Source: Paractinoplanes brasiliensis (GTDB lineage: Bacteria; Actinomycetota; Actinomycetes; Mycobacteriales; Micromonosporaceae). Taken from it: DNA of 64,000 bases. Numbering within the stretch: position 1 is the stretch's first letter; every line of letters starts with the position of its first letter. A program made the translations under genes and the position numbers. Where the stretch lies: contig NZ_SNWR01000001.1 of NCBI RefSeq assembly GCF_004362215.1, positions 2,730,001 to 2,794,000 of the forward strand, given 5' to 3'. This document shows, piece by piece, positions 15,653-23,800 of this stretch. Below the pieces are notes generated by a model. That model was not told the DNA's origin. It searched no databases and saw nothing but the letters and a program-made list of their open reading frames with translations.

Positions 15653-17311
15653 CTAGCGCACGTCCCAAACCGGCTCCGGCGTCTCCACCACCTCGCCGTC
15701 GCCCTGGAACAGCACGAAGCGATCGAACGACCGGGTGAACCACCGGTCATGCGTGACCGCGATCACCGTACCCTCGAACTTGTTGAGGCCCTCTTCGAGA
15801 GCTTCGGCCGAGGCCAGGTCGAGGTTGTCGGTCGGCTCGTCGAGCAGCAGCACCGTCGCCCCCGACAGCTCCAGCAGCAGCACCAGGAACCGAGCCTGCT
15901 GCCCGCCGGAGAGCGTGCCGAACCGCTGGTCGCCCTGCGCCGACAACTCGTACCGGTTGAGCGCCTTCATCGCCCCCGCCCGGTCCATTCCGGAGCGGTG
16001 GTCGTCGCCGCGCCACAGGATCTCGACCAGGGTGCGGTCGACCAGCTCGGGCCGGTCGTGCGTCTGCGAGAAATGCCCAGGCCGCACCCGCGCGCCCAGC
16101 CGGGCCACGCCGTTGTGCGCCACGTGCGCCAGCGGGGCGCCGTCAACCGGTTTGTTCTCCGGCGCCGGGTCGCTGCCACCGGCCGCGAGCAGCCGCAGGA
16201 AGTGTGACTTCCCGGTGCCGTTGGCGCCCAGCACGGCGACCCGATCGCCGTACCAGATCTCCAGGTCGAACGGGAATGTCAGGTCTTCCATCTCGAGCTG
16301 TTCGCAGATCACCGCGCGTTTGGCCGTACGCCCGCCGCGCAGGTTCATCCGCAGCGACTGCTCCTTGGGCGGCAGCGGTGGCGGACCGGCTTCCTCGAAC
16401 TTGCGCAGCCGGGTCTGTGCGGCCTGGTAGCGCGAGGCCATGCCGTCGTTGAAGGTCGCCTTCTGCTTGAGCGACAGCACCAGATCCTTGAGTTTCTGGT
16501 GCTCCTCGTCCCAGCGCCGGCGGTTCTCCTCCATCCGGTCGTGACGGTGCACGCGGGCCTCGTGCCACGACGCGAACCCGCCCGGATGCGTCCAGGCCGT
16601 GCCGCCCTCGACAGCGACCACCCGGTCGGCCGTCTGGGCCAGCAGCTCACGGTCGTGGGAGACGTACAGCACGGATTTCGGCGACTCGCGCAGCCGGGCC
16701 TCCAGCCAGCGCTTGCCGGGCACGTCGAGGAAGTTGTCCGGCTCGTCGAGCAGCAGCACCTCGTCGTCGCCGCGCAGCAGCAGGTCGAGCGCGAACCTTT
16801 TCTGCTGGCCGCCCGAGAGGGTCCGGACCGGACGGTGGCGCACCTCGTCCCACGGCTTGCCCAGGATGGCCACGGCCACCGTGTCGAACAGCACCTCGGC
16901 GTCGTAGCCACCGGCCTCGCCCCAGTGGGCCAGAGCATTGGCGTACGCCAGCTGGCTGCGCTCGGTGTCGTCGAGCCCGGCGGCTGCCTTGGCGAGGCGC
17001 TCACCGGCCGCCCCGAGTTCGGGTTTCACCAGCGAAAGAGCCAGGTCCTCCAGCGTACGGTCGTCGCCGATCATGCCGATGAACTGGCGCATCACGCCCA
17101 GGCCGCCGGATCGTGCGATCGACCCCTCGGGCAGCGCGAGGTCACCGGCGACCATGCGCAGCAGCGTCGTCTTGCCCGCGCCGTTCGGCCCGACCAGCGC
17201 GACCTTGGCCCCCTCGCCGACCCGGAACGCGACGTCGGCGAACAGCCGGCGCCCGTCGGGCAGCACGAAACCGGCGCCGGCGACATCCACGTAACCCATG
17301 CCGGTCATCAT
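15653..17311 (-). CDS. ABC-F family ATPase
   Basis: 552 aa with two ATP-binding cassettes and no membrane segments. Cassette 1: Walker A VGPNGAGKTT, signature LSGGQQKR, Walker B LLLDEPDNFLD. Cassette 2: GANGTGKSH, LSGGQQARF, LLLDEPTDNLD. A charged linker (HDRMEENRRRWDEEHQKLKDL) joins them. ABC-F proteins act on ribosomes (translation factors or antibiotic protection). The type is closer to the housekeeping EttA/Uup-like actinobacterial group than to known resistance proteins, but this cannot be settled by eye. ATGs at 17311, 17308 and 17299 are possible starts. Confidence 0.88.
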   Translation of the reverse strand: MMTGMGYVDVAGAGFVLPDGRRLFADVAFRVGEGAKVALVGPNGAGKTTLLRMVAGDLALPEGSIARSGGLGVMRQFIGMIGDDRTLEDLALSLVKPELGAAGERLAKAAAGLDDTERSQLAYANALAHWGEAGGYDAEVLFDTVAVAILGKPWDEVRHRPVRTLSGGQQKRFALDLLLRGDDEVLLLDEPDNFLDVPGKRWLEARLRESPKSVLYVSHDRELLAQTADRVVAVEGGTAWTHPGGFASWHEARVHRHDRMEENRRRWDEEHQKLKDLVLSLKQKATFNDGMASRYQAAQTRLRKFEEAGPPPLPPKEQSLRMNLRGGRTAKRAVICEQLEMEDLTFPFDLEIWYGDRVAVLGANGTGKSHFLRLLAAGGSDPAPENKPVDGAPLAHVAHNGVARLGARVRPGHFSQTHDRPELVDRTLVEILWRGDDHRSGMDRAGAMKALNRYELSAQGDQRFGTLSGGQQARFLVLLLELSGATVLLLDEPTDNLDLASAEALEEGLNKFEGTVIAVTHDRWFTRSFDRFVLFQGDGEVVETPEPVWDVR

Positions 17312-17331
17312 CCCGGCCCGGACCGGGATCG

Positions 17332-17946
17332 TCAGTCGGTTTTCCGGGCCACCCGTAGCACCCGGAAGCCCTTCTGGCTGGCCGTACGCTCCACGTCCCA
17401 GCCGTTCTCGACCAGCCAGGTGTGCAGCGAATCACCGCCGAGATGCCGGTTGATCACCAGCCAGGCCACGCCGCCGGGCGCGAGCCGCGGCAGCCACCGT
17501 TGCATGAGCGCCCGCAGCTCGCTCTTGCCGACGTGGGTGGGCGGGTTGCTCCAGATCTGGTCGAACGTCACCTCCTCCGGGACCTCGCCGGGCTCGGCCA
17601 CCCGCACCCGGCCGGCCAGCCCCAGCGTCTCGGCGTTCAGGGCGGTCAGCTCCCTGGCCCGCGCGTTCACGTCCACCGCGTAGACCGTCGCCCCGGGCGC
17701 CTCGCTCGCGAGCACGCAGGCGATCGGCCCGTAGCCGCAGCCGAGGTCGAGGAACGTGCCTCCGGCATCGGCCACGGGCAGGTCGCCCTTGCGCAGCAGC
17801 ACGGCGGTGCCCGGGTCGAGCCGGCCCGCGCTGAAGATGCCGGACGCGACGGCCAGCCGGTAGCCGCGTCCGGCGACGCTGAACTCGATCTCGCCGCGGC
17901 GGTCCGGCGTGGTCGGCTCGGCGCTGAAGTAATGATCGGCGCTCAC
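17332..17946 (-). CDS. RsmC-like class I SAM methyltransferase
   Basis: 204 aa. SAM-binding LDLGCGYGPIACVLA, acidic loop VYAVDVN, and the catalytic SNPPTHVGK motif (NPP-x-H) used by guanine-N2 rRNA methyltransferases such as RsmC and RlmG. It is the short, single-domain form. The GTG at 17946 (SADHYFSAEP) was chosen because this N-terminus is typical; an ATG at 18012 would add 22 Arg-rich residues. It ends 20 bp upstream of the ABC-F start, suggesting one transcript. Likely substrate 16S rRNA, by family only. Confidence 0.82.
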   Translation of the reverse strand: MSADHYFSAEPTTPDRRGEIEFSVAGRGYRLAVASGIFSAGRLDPGTAVLLRKGDLPVADAGGTFLDLGCGYGPIACVLASEAPGATVYAVDVNARARELTALNAETLGLAGRVRVAEPGEVPEEVTFDQIWSNPPTHVGKSELRALMQRWLPRLAPGGVAWLVINRHLGGDSLHTWLVENGWDVERTASQKGFRVLRVARKTD

Positions 17947-18042
17947 CGGACCAGTCTGCCGCCGGTCAACGCGCGAGCGCGCACGGGGGTGCCGCACAGA
18001 ATGTGCGTTCATTGATCACGGTGCGCTCCTAGCCTGGTCGGC

Positions 18043-18891
18043 ATGCGGTACGGCACCCCTTCCCGAGCAGCCCACCGCGCGACCGCCGACGGCGGCCTGA
18101 TGCTCCTGGTTCGCGGCATCGGATCGGGCGGACAGCATCGGCCGCCGCCGGCGTCACCCCTCCCGCGCATCCCTCAGCAACGCGGCCGGCGGCGAGCCCC
18201 CGTCACCCGGCCCTCCGTCGAGCCGCAGCGCGCCGTGCAGTGGCTCACCCAGGGCCTGGCCGGGGTCATCCTGCTCGGCCTGGTCCTGATGATCGGCTTC
18301 ATGATGACCGCCTCGGACAGGCGTCAGAGCTCACCGACCACTGTCGCACCGGGTGAGCCGGCCACAGTGCCGCTGGGTGACGTCTTCGGGCAGCAGGACG
18401 TGTTGCGACCGGTGGGCGCCACGGGGGCGTACCGGATCGAGATGCGGCACTACGGCACGGACTGCGCCGAGGCGACCAACGGAAGTCTGGGAGCGCTGCT
18501 CACCGGCAACGGCTGCAGCGAGGTGGTCCGGGCCGGTCTCCTTTCCCCGTACGAGGGTTATCAGGTCACCGCCGGCGTCTTCACCCTCGCCGACGCGGAG
18601 GCCGCCGCAACGGTCGACGGCCTGGTCCGAGGGCAGGTAGTGAGCGGCAACGGGGGGTTCCGCACCCTGCCCGAGGCGACCGGCGGCGACCCGGCTTCCG
18701 CCTCGGTGGGCTGGCACGTACGCGGTAACTACCTGCTCTACTGCGTGATCACCCGACCGGACGGGGCGTTGGTGCCCGACGACGACCCGTACGCGGAAAG
18801 AATCACCGCCGAGATCGTGGACGACCACCTCGGCGCGGCGGTCCTGGGCGGCAGGACGGCTCCGCCACAGCCGCCCGGCGCGCTCCCCTAA
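18043..18891 (+). CDS. Single-pass membrane protein of unknown function
   Basis: 282 aa. A basic, Pro-rich cytoplasmic N-terminus of about 65 residues, one membrane helix (GLAGVILLGLVLMIGFMMTA, about 72-91) and an extracytoplasmic domain of about 190 residues containing four Cys (DCAEATNG, GNGCSEVVR, YLLYCVI). EMRHYGTDC and RAGLLSPYEGYQVTAGVFTLAD are distinctive but I do not recognise the family. A downstream ATG at 18100 is an alternative start. The stop overlaps that of truA tail to tail. Confidence 0.72.
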   Translation: MRYGTPSRAAHRATADGGLMLLVRGIGSGGQHRPPPASPLPRIPQQRGRRRAPVTRPSVEPQRAVQWLTQGLAGVILLGLVLMIGFMMTASDRRQSSPTTVAPGEPATVPLGDVFGQQDVLRPVGATGAYRIEMRHYGTDCAEATNGSLGALLTGNGCSEVVRAGLLSPYEGYQVTAGVFTLADAEAAATVDGLVRGQVVSGNGGFRTLPEATGGDPASASVGWHVRGNYLLYCVITRPDGALVPDDDPYAERITAEIVDDHLGAAVLGGRTAPPQPPGALP

Positions 18892-19700
18892 GCCCTCAGC
18901 CTGCGGGTCGCCTCGGCCCGGCTGGCATAGGCCGCCTCGTCCGGGTACCCGACCGCGATCAGCGTGAGCCCGTGCGCGGGCGCCACGGTGACCTCGCTCG
19001 ACCGTTCCGTACGCGTGAGCAACGTCGACGGCCAGCCCGGGTCCCGCCGCCCGTCCCCCACGGCCAGCAGCGCCCCCACCAGGCTGCGCACCATCGACTG
19101 GCAGAACGCGTCCGCCTCGACCGTGGCCACGACCACGCCGTCCGGGTCACGTCGCCAGTCGAACCGCGTGATCGCCCGGACCGTGGTCGCGTGCTCCTTG
19201 CGCTTGCAGTACGCGGCGTAGTCGTGCTCGCCGGTCAGCCCGGCCGCGGCCACGGTGAGCCGGTCCACATCGAGCGGCCGCACCCACCCGATCGTGTCGT
19301 GCCGCCGCAGTGGTTCCGGCCCCCACAGCGTGTCTGCCACCCGGTATTCGTAGCGCCGGAAGGTGGCCGAGAACCGCGCGTCAAAGGTTTCCGGCACCGG
19401 CGTGATCGCCTTGACCCGCGCGTCCGCCGGCATCAGCGCCGCGAGCCGCCGCAGCAGCGACGACTCGAGTTCCGCATAGGTGTCGGCGGGGAGGTCGATG
19501 TGGCATACCTGCCCCGAGGCGTGCACCCCGGCGTCCGTACGTCCGGCGACCGTCAGGCCGAGCGGTGTGTCCACACCGGCCAGCCGTCCCAGCGCCTCCA
19601 GCAGTACGCCCGCCACGGTGCGGCGACCCGGTTGCACGGCCCACCCCGAGAAATCCGCGCCGTCGTACGAGACGTCCAGTCGCAAGCGGATGGATCTCAT
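18888..19700 (-). CDS. truA: tRNA pseudouridine synthase A (TruA)
   Basis: 270 aa; makes pseudouridine at tRNA positions 38-40. N-terminal RLRLDVSYDGADFSGWAVQPG, catalytic Asp56 in AGRTDAGVHASGQV, and later FDARFSATFRRYEYRV and FCQSMVRSLVGAL. The ATG at 19700 begins the standard N-terminus; upstream in-frame codons lack a ribosome site and homology. It follows rplQ, the usual actinobacterial order, but a strong terminator lies between them. Confidence 0.96.
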   Translation of the reverse strand: MRSIRLRLDVSYDGADFSGWAVQPGRRTVAGVLLEALGRLAGVDTPLGLTVAGRTDAGVHASGQVCHIDLPADTYAELESSLLRRLAALMPADARVKAITPVPETFDARFSATFRRYEYRVADTLWGPEPLRRHDTIGWVRPLDVDRLTVAAAGLTGEHDYAAYCKRKEHATTVRAITRFDWRRDPDGVVVATVEADAFCQSMVRSLVGALLAVGDGRRDPGWPSTLLTRTERSSEVTVAPAHGLTLIAVGYPDEAAYASRAEATRRLRA

Positions 19701-19790
19701 GAGCGCAATCGCCCCTCCTCGGCCCGAACCACCCACGGCGCCGGGGAACACTCCGACGTACTCGTGAGCACCAGAACTCGTACATGAAAG

Positions 19791-19822
19791 GAGCCCGGCA
19801 CCCCACTGAGGGTGCCGGGCTC
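19791..19822 (-). terminator. Terminator of the rplQ end of the ribosomal cluster
   Basis: A 13-bp perfect stem, GAGCCCGGCACCC (19791-19803) with GGGTGCCGGGCTC (19810-19822), and a 6-nt loop, 13 bp after the rplQ stop. On the minus strand it is followed by CTTTCATG, a short U tract. Confidence 0.85.
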
Positions 19823-19835
19823 GATTCAGGGAAAG

Positions 19836-20417
19836 CTACGCCTTGGCGTCGGTGTCTTCGCCCTCGGCCTGGTCGCCGGGACCCTCGGCGCCCTTGTCAC
19901 CGGAGGCGTTCACCGGCGGCTCGGCGTCCTGGTCGTCGGCAGCGTCGGCCTTGGAAGAGGCGGGCGCCTCGTCCTCGCGGGCCAGCGCCTCGACCTTGTC
20001 CTGCTGAGCGGCGGCCTTGCGGGCCGTCTTCTTGGCCGGGGCGGTGGTCGCCGCGACCTGCAGCTCCTCGACCAGCTCGATGACGGCCATGGGAGCGGCG
20101 TCACCCTTGCGCGGGCCGGTCTTGGTGATCCGGGTGTAGCCACCCGGCCGGTTGCCGTAACGCGGAGCGATCTGCTCGAACAGGGCGTACACGACGTCCT
20201 TGTCCTTCACCGTGGCCAGCACCCGGCGACGGTTGTGCAGGTCGCCGCGCTTGGCCTTGGTGATGAGCTGCTCAGCCAGGGGGCGCAGCCGGCGCGCCTT
20301 GGCCTCGGTGGTCTTGATCTTCCCGTGCCGGAAAAGCTCGGTGGCCAGGTTGGCCAGGATGAGCTTCTCGTGCGCCGGGCTGCCGCCGAGGCGGGCTCCC
20401 TTGGTGGGCGTGGGCAT
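19836..20417 (-). CDS. rplQ: Ribosomal protein L17 (bL17) with acidic C-terminal extension
   Basis: 193 aa. The first about 120 residues are standard L17 (MPTPTKGARLGGSPAHEKLILANLATELFRHG, PRYGNRPGGYTRI), a protein near the exit-tunnel rim. About 70 more residues form an Ala-rich then Asp/Glu-rich tail absent from short L17s but common in actinobacteria. ATG at 20417 with AGGAG 8 nt upstream; a TTG two codons earlier is less likely. Last gene of the infA-rplQ segment, 33 bp after rpoA. Confidence 0.97.
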   Translation of the reverse strand: MPTPTKGARLGGSPAHEKLILANLATELFRHGKIKTTEAKARRLRPLAEQLITKAKRGDLHNRRRVLATVKDKDVVYALFEQIAPRYGNRPGGYTRITKTGPRKGDAAPMAVIELVEELQVAATTAPAKKTARKAAAQQDKVEALAREDEAPASSKADAADDQDAEPPVNASGDKGAEGPGDQAEGEDTDAKA

Positions 20418-20450
20418 TTCCAATGCTCCTTGTAAAAGGCGGCCGGGCTC

Positions 20451-21473
20451 TTAGAGCTGCTCGGTCTCGCGGTAGTCGTCGGTGTCGTAGTCCACGTCGC
20501 CGAACGAGTCCACGACGTGCGCGGGGTCGAAGGACGGCGCGCTGTCCTTGAGGCCCAGGCCCATACCGGCGAGCTTCATCTTGACCTCGTCGATGCTCTT
20601 CTGACCGAAATTCCTTATATCCAGAAGGTCGGCCTCCGTCCGCCCGATGAGTTCACCAACGCTGTTGATGCCCTCACGCTTGAGACAGTTGTACGACCGG
20701 ACGGTCAGGTCGAGCTCCTCGATCGGCAGAGCCAGGTCGGCCGCGAGCTGCGCGTCCTGCGGCGACGGGCCGATGTCGATGCCCTCGGCGGTCTCGTCCA
20801 GCTCCCGGCACAGGCCGAACAGCTCAACCAGGGTCGAACCGGCCGAGGCCAGAGCGGTACGGGGTGAGATGGACGCCTTGGACTCGACGTCGATGATGAG
20901 GCGGTCGAAGTCGGTGCGCTGCTCGACACGGGTCGCCTCGACGCGGTAGGTCACCTTCATGACCGGCGAGTAGATCGAGTCGACCGGGATGCGGCCGATC
21001 TCGGCGCCGGCGCTCTTGTTCTGCGCCGCCGTGACGTAGCCACGGCCCCGCTCGACGGTGAGCTCCATGTCGAGCCGGCCCTTGCTGTTGAGCGTGGCCA
21101 GCTTGAGGTCGGGGTTGTGCACGGAGACACCGGCCGGGGGCTGGATGTCGCCTGCGGTGACGTCGCCGGGGCCCTGCTTGCGCAGGTACATGCTGACCGG
21201 CTCGTCGTGCTCGGAGCTGACGGTGAGCTCCTTGACGTTCATGACGAGCTCGACCACGTCCTCCTTGACACCGGGGATCGTGGTGAACTCGTGCAGGACA
21301 CCGTCAATCTTGATGCTGGTGACCGCCGCGCCGGGGATGGACGACAGCAGGGTACGCCGCAGCGAGTTGCCGAGGGTGTACCCGAAACCCGGCTCCAGGG
21401 GCTCGATGGTGAACCGGGAGCGGGTCTCGCTGATCGACTCCTCGGAGAGGGAGGGCCGCTGGCTGATGAGCAC
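20451..21473 (-). CDS. rpoA: RNA polymerase alpha subunit
   Basis: 340 aa. N-terminal dimerisation domain (RFTIEPLEPGFGYTLGNSLRRTLLSSIPGAAV) and C-terminal domain with the DNA/activator-contact helix (LDLTVRSYNCLKREGINSVGELIGRTEADLLDIRNFGQKSIDEVKMKL). The GTG at 21473 starts the usual LISQRPSL N-terminus, with AAAGAAG upstream; an upstream in-frame extension is noncoding leader. It assembles with the beta and beta' subunits encoded at 43.9-51.3 kb. Confidence 0.98.
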   Translation of the reverse strand: MLISQRPSLSEESISETRSRFTIEPLEPGFGYTLGNSLRRTLLSSIPGAAVTSIKIDGVLHEFTTIPGVKEDVVELVMNVKELTVSSEHDEPVSMYLRKQGPGDVTAGDIQPPAGVSVHNPDLKLATLNSKGRLDMELTVERGRGYVTAAQNKSAGAEIGRIPVDSIYSPVMKVTYRVEATRVEQRTDFDRLIIDVESKASISPRTALASAGSTLVELFGLCRELDETAEGIDIGPSPQDAQLAADLALPIEELDLTVRSYNCLKREGINSVGELIGRTEADLLDIRNFGQKSIDEVKMKLAGMGLGLKDSAPSFDPAHVVDSFGDVDYDTDDYRETEQL

Positions 21474-21528
21474 GCTGTTCTTCTTTCTGTCAGGCCACCC
21501 ACTATTTGATGGCCGTCCGGATGGTGCA

Positions 21529-21555
21529 GCCGGGGCGCCGGCGAGGCGCCCCGGC
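21529..21555. other. GC hairpin between rpsD and rpoA
   Basis: An 11-bp perfect stem, GCCGGGGCGCC (21529-21539) with GGCGCCCCGGC (21545-21555), and a 5-nt loop, just after rpsD. There is no U-run, so it more probably pauses polymerase, protects a 3' end or marks a processing site than terminates. Confidence 0.5.
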
Positions 21556-21562
21556 GAGAGCG

Positions 21563-22189
21563 CTACTTGGAGTAGAGCTCGACGATCAGCTGCTCCTGGA
21601 CCTGGGTGTCGATGACAGCCCGGGCCGGGAGCGAGTGAACGAGAACCTTCATCTCGCTCGGGATGGGCTCCAGCCACGCCGGCACGGGCCGCTGACCGGC
21701 CTGGGCCTGGGCGACGACGAAGGGGGTCATCTCCTTCGACTTCTCCCGCGTGGTGATGATGTCGTGCTCCTTGACGCGGTACGACGGGATGTCGACCTTC
21801 ACGCCGTTGACCAGGAAGTGGCCGTGCTTGACCAGCTGCCGGGCCATGTCCCGGGACTGCGCGAGGCCGGCCCGGTAGATGACGTTGTCGAGACGCGACT
21901 CGAGGATCTGCAGCAGCACCTCACCGGTCTTGCCGGGCTTGGTGACAGCCTCCTCGTAGTAACCGCGGAACTGCTTCTCGAGCACGCCGTAGACGCGGCG
22001 GGCCTTCTGCTTCTCGCGGTGCTGGAGCAGGTACTCGGTCTCCTTGGTCCGGCCACGGCCGTGCTGGCCGGGCGGGAAGGGACGCGACTCGAACGGGCAC
22101 TTGGGCCCGTCGCACTTGCTGCCCTTGAGGAACAGCTTCATCTTCTCGCGGCGGCAGCGCTTGCAGTCCGCACCTGTGTAACGAGCCAT
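21563..22189 (-). CDS. rpsD: Ribosomal protein S4 (uS4), zinc-binding form
   Basis: 208 aa. Starts MARYTGADCKRC; Cys 9, 12, 26 and 31 make it the zinc-containing (C+) type. S4 RNA-binding domain: ESRLDNVIYRAGLAQSRDMARQLVKHGHFLVNGVKVDIPSYRV. A primary 16S rRNA binder that nucleates small-subunit assembly. ATG at 22189 after AGGAAG; the in-frame extension upstream runs into rpsK and is not coding. In many bacteria S4 represses its operon; no such site was identified here. Confidence 0.98.
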   Translation of the reverse strand: MARYTGADCKRCRREKMKLFLKGSKCDGPKCPFESRPFPPGQHGRGRTKETEYLLQHREKQKARRVYGVLEKQFRGYYEEAVTKPGKTGEVLLQILESRLDNVIYRAGLAQSRDMARQLVKHGHFLVNGVKVDIPSYRVKEHDIITTREKSKEMTPFVVAQAQAGQRPVPAWLEPIPSEMKVLVHSLPARAVIDTQVQEQLIVELYSK

Positions 22190-22206
22190 TGCTTCCTGTC
22201 TCTCCC

Positions 22207-22614
22207 TTAGACCCGGCGGCGCTTCGGCGGACGGCATCCGTTGTGCGGCTGCGGCGTGACGTCACTGATCTGCCCGACCTCGAGGCCGGCGGCCTGCAGC
22301 GAGCGGATCGCGGTCTCGCGGCCGGAGCCGGGACCCTTGACGAAGACGTCGACCTTGCGCATGCCGTGCTCCATCGCCCGGCGAGCGGCGGCCTCGGCGG
22401 CCAGCTGCGCGGCGAACGGGGTCGACTTGCGGGAGCCCTTGAAGCCCACCTGGCCGGAAGAAGCCCAGGAGATGACCGCACCGGTCGGGTCGGTGATCGA
22501 CACGATGGTGTTGTTGAAGGTGCTCTTGATGTGCGCCTGCCCGTGGGCGACGTTCTTGCGTTCCTTGCGCCGGACCTTCTTGACTGCGGCCCCTGCGCGT
22601 GCCTTCGGTGGCAT
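22207..22614 (-). CDS. rpsK: Ribosomal protein S11 (uS11)
   Basis: 135 aa, standard length. Basic N-terminus (PPKARAGAAVKKVRRKERKNVAHG), then HIKSTFNNTIVSITDPTGAVISWASSGQVGFKGSRKSTPFAAQ and the C-terminal VTPQPHNGCRPPKRRRV. Platform protein lining the mRNA exit/E-site region. It follows rpsM by 17 bp and precedes rpsD by 17 bp in the alpha segment. Confidence 0.98.
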   Translation of the reverse strand: MPPKARAGAAVKKVRRKERKNVAHGQAHIKSTFNNTIVSITDPTGAVISWASSGQVGFKGSRKSTPFAAQLAAEAAARRAMEHGMRKVDVFVKGPGSGRETAIRSLQAAGLEVGQISDVTPQPHNGCRPPKRRRV

Positions 22615-22631
22615 AAGTCAGTGCGCTCCTA

Positions 22632-23012
22632 TTACTTCCGACCCGGCTTCTTCTTACCAGCGACCGTGCGCTTCGGGCCCTTGCGCGTACGCGCGTTGGT
22701 CCGGGTGCGCTGACCCCGCACGGGGAGACCCCGGCGGTGGCGGATGCCGGCGTAGCAGCCGATCTCGACCTTGCGGCGGATGTCCGCGGCGACCTCGCGG
22801 CGAAGGTCACCCTCAACCTTGAAATTGCCCTCGATGTAGTCGCGGAGCTGAACCAGCTCCTCGTCCGTGAGGTCCTTGGCGCGCTTGTTCAGGTCAATCG
22901 CGGTAGCGGTCAGTGCCTCGACGGCACGGGTGCGACCGATCCCGTAGATGTAGGTGAGCGCGATCTCCATCCGCTTCTCGCGGGGAAGATCGACGCCGAC
23001 GAGTCGTGCCAT
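22632..23012 (-). CDS. rpsM: Ribosomal protein S13 (uS13)
   Basis: 126 aa. ARLVGVDLPREKRMEIALTYIYGIGRTRA with the helix-two-turn-helix core, then YAGIRHRRGLPVRGQRTRTNARTRKGPKRTVAGKKKPGRK, the basic tail that reaches the P-site tRNA and bridge B1. The 153-bp gap upstream to rpmJ is unusually long and contains three hairpins. Confidence 0.98.
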   Translation of the reverse strand: MARLVGVDLPREKRMEIALTYIYGIGRTRAVEALTATAIDLNKRAKDLTDEELVQLRDYIEGNFKVEGDLRREVAADIRRKVEIGCYAGIRHRRGLPVRGQRTRTNARTRKGPKRTVAGKKKPGRK

Positions 23013-23061
23013 AAGTGGGCTAACTCCTGTCGATTCCTTCGGAGGTCTGTGCCCCTCCCAC

Positions 23062-23118
23062 CCCGTCTGCCCGGACGGGCCCCGGCCTCCGCGCCGGGGG
23101 TGTGGCCACTGACGTGGC
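23062..23118. other. Three consecutive hairpins between rpmJ and rpsM
   Basis: CCCGTC/GACGGG (23062-23079), CCCCGGC/GCCGGGG (23080-23099) and GCCAC/GTGGC (23105-23118), each with a 4-6 nt loop, stacked almost end to end in the 153-bp gap. They could be a structured leader controlling rpsM-rpsK-rpsD-rpoA-rplQ. No U-run follows, so simple termination is unlikely. Confidence 0.45.
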
Positions 23119-23165
23119 TGGGACGAGCTTGTTCAGGTGCCGGATCTGGCAGCTTTACCGGGGAC

Positions 23166-23282
23166 TCAGCCCTGGCGCTGCTTGTGGCGCGCGTCGGTCT
23201 TGCAGATGACCATGACGCGCCCGTGCCGCCGGATGACCCGGCAGTTGTTGCAGATCCGCTTGACGCTCGGCTTGACCTTCAC
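23166..23282 (-). CDS. rpmJ: Ribosomal protein L36 (bL36), zinc-binding form
   Basis: 38 aa: starts (GTG) VKVKPSVKRICNNC and ends ARHKQRQG. Zinc ligands are Cys11, Cys14, Cys27 and a His in RHKQ. One residue longer than the usual 37-aa form, because the segment between Cys27 and the His reads KTDAR. It binds 23S rRNA late in assembly. It lies 55 bp after infA, the standard order infA-rpmJ-rpsM. Confidence 0.95.
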   Translation of the reverse strand: MKVKPSVKRICNNCRVIRRHGRVMVICKTDARHKQRQG

Positions 23283-23337
23283 GGTTTGCCTTAACTCTCA
23301 GTCGGACGGGAACTTAGTTGCCCCCGGCTCCCGCAAC

Positions 23338-23559
23338 TCACTTGTAGCGGTAGACGATGCGCCCACGGGTGAGGTCGTACGGCGAGAGCTCGACGACGAC
23401 TCTGTCCTCGGGAAGGATGCGGATGTAGTGCTGCCGCATCTTGCCGGAGATGTGTGCAAGAACCTTGTGACCATTGGCGAGCTCAACGCGGAACATGGCG
23501 TTCGGCAGGGGCTCGATCACACGGCCCTCGATCTCGATGGCTCCGTCTTTCTTAGGCAT
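23338..23559 (-). CDS. infA: Translation initiation factor IF-1
   Basis: 73 aa OB-fold protein: MPKKDGAIEIEGRVIEPLPNAMFRVEL, HKVLAHISGKMRQHYIRILPEDRVVVELSPYDLTRGRIVYRYK. Binds the small-subunit A site during initiation. Normal length and fully conserved. It starts a transcription unit of its own, with a good promoter about 150 bp upstream, separating it from map and the DUF1707 genes. Confidence 0.98.
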   Translation of the reverse strand: MPKKDGAIEIEGRVIEPLPNAMFRVELANGHKVLAHISGKMRQHYIRILPEDRVVVELSPYDLTRGRIVYRYK

Positions 23560-23704
23560 GTCCTCCGCTACCTGACATTGGGGTTCGGGGCTGGCTGTGC
23601 AACGTCTTACCCGAGTACGTTGACCGGACTCGGACCAGCCGCGGCTCCCACCGCCTTCGAAGCGCTGAAGACATGCGGGAGTGGACGCTGCGCGCCAGCT
23701 AGCC

Positions 23705-23734
23705 AGTGTACGCGCGCCTTACGGGCCACGCCAA
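23705..23734 (-). promoter_or_regulatory. Promoter for the infA-rplQ unit
   Basis: Minus strand: -35 TTGGCG (23729-23734), 18-bp spacer, -10 TACACT (23705-23710), a good match to the actinobacterial housekeeping consensus. The transcript would start near 23698, about 140 nt before infA. The rest of the 23560-23800 gap shows a further dyad-rich stretch near 23745-23780 that resembles the element in the rpsJ and rpsL leaders, but it is upstream of this promoter. Confidence 0.6.
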
Positions 23735-23800
23735 ACCGAGGTCGCCCTGACCCGGAGTCGGGTGTGTCGCCCCGTCAGAAAACGGACAAACATCTACTTT

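Noticed and set aside
23746..23772. Third copy of the rpsJ/rpsL leader element upstream of infA
   Set aside because: Similarity is limited to CGACACACCCGAC and it lies upstream of the best infA promoter, so it would not be in that leader. It may be part of a terminator.
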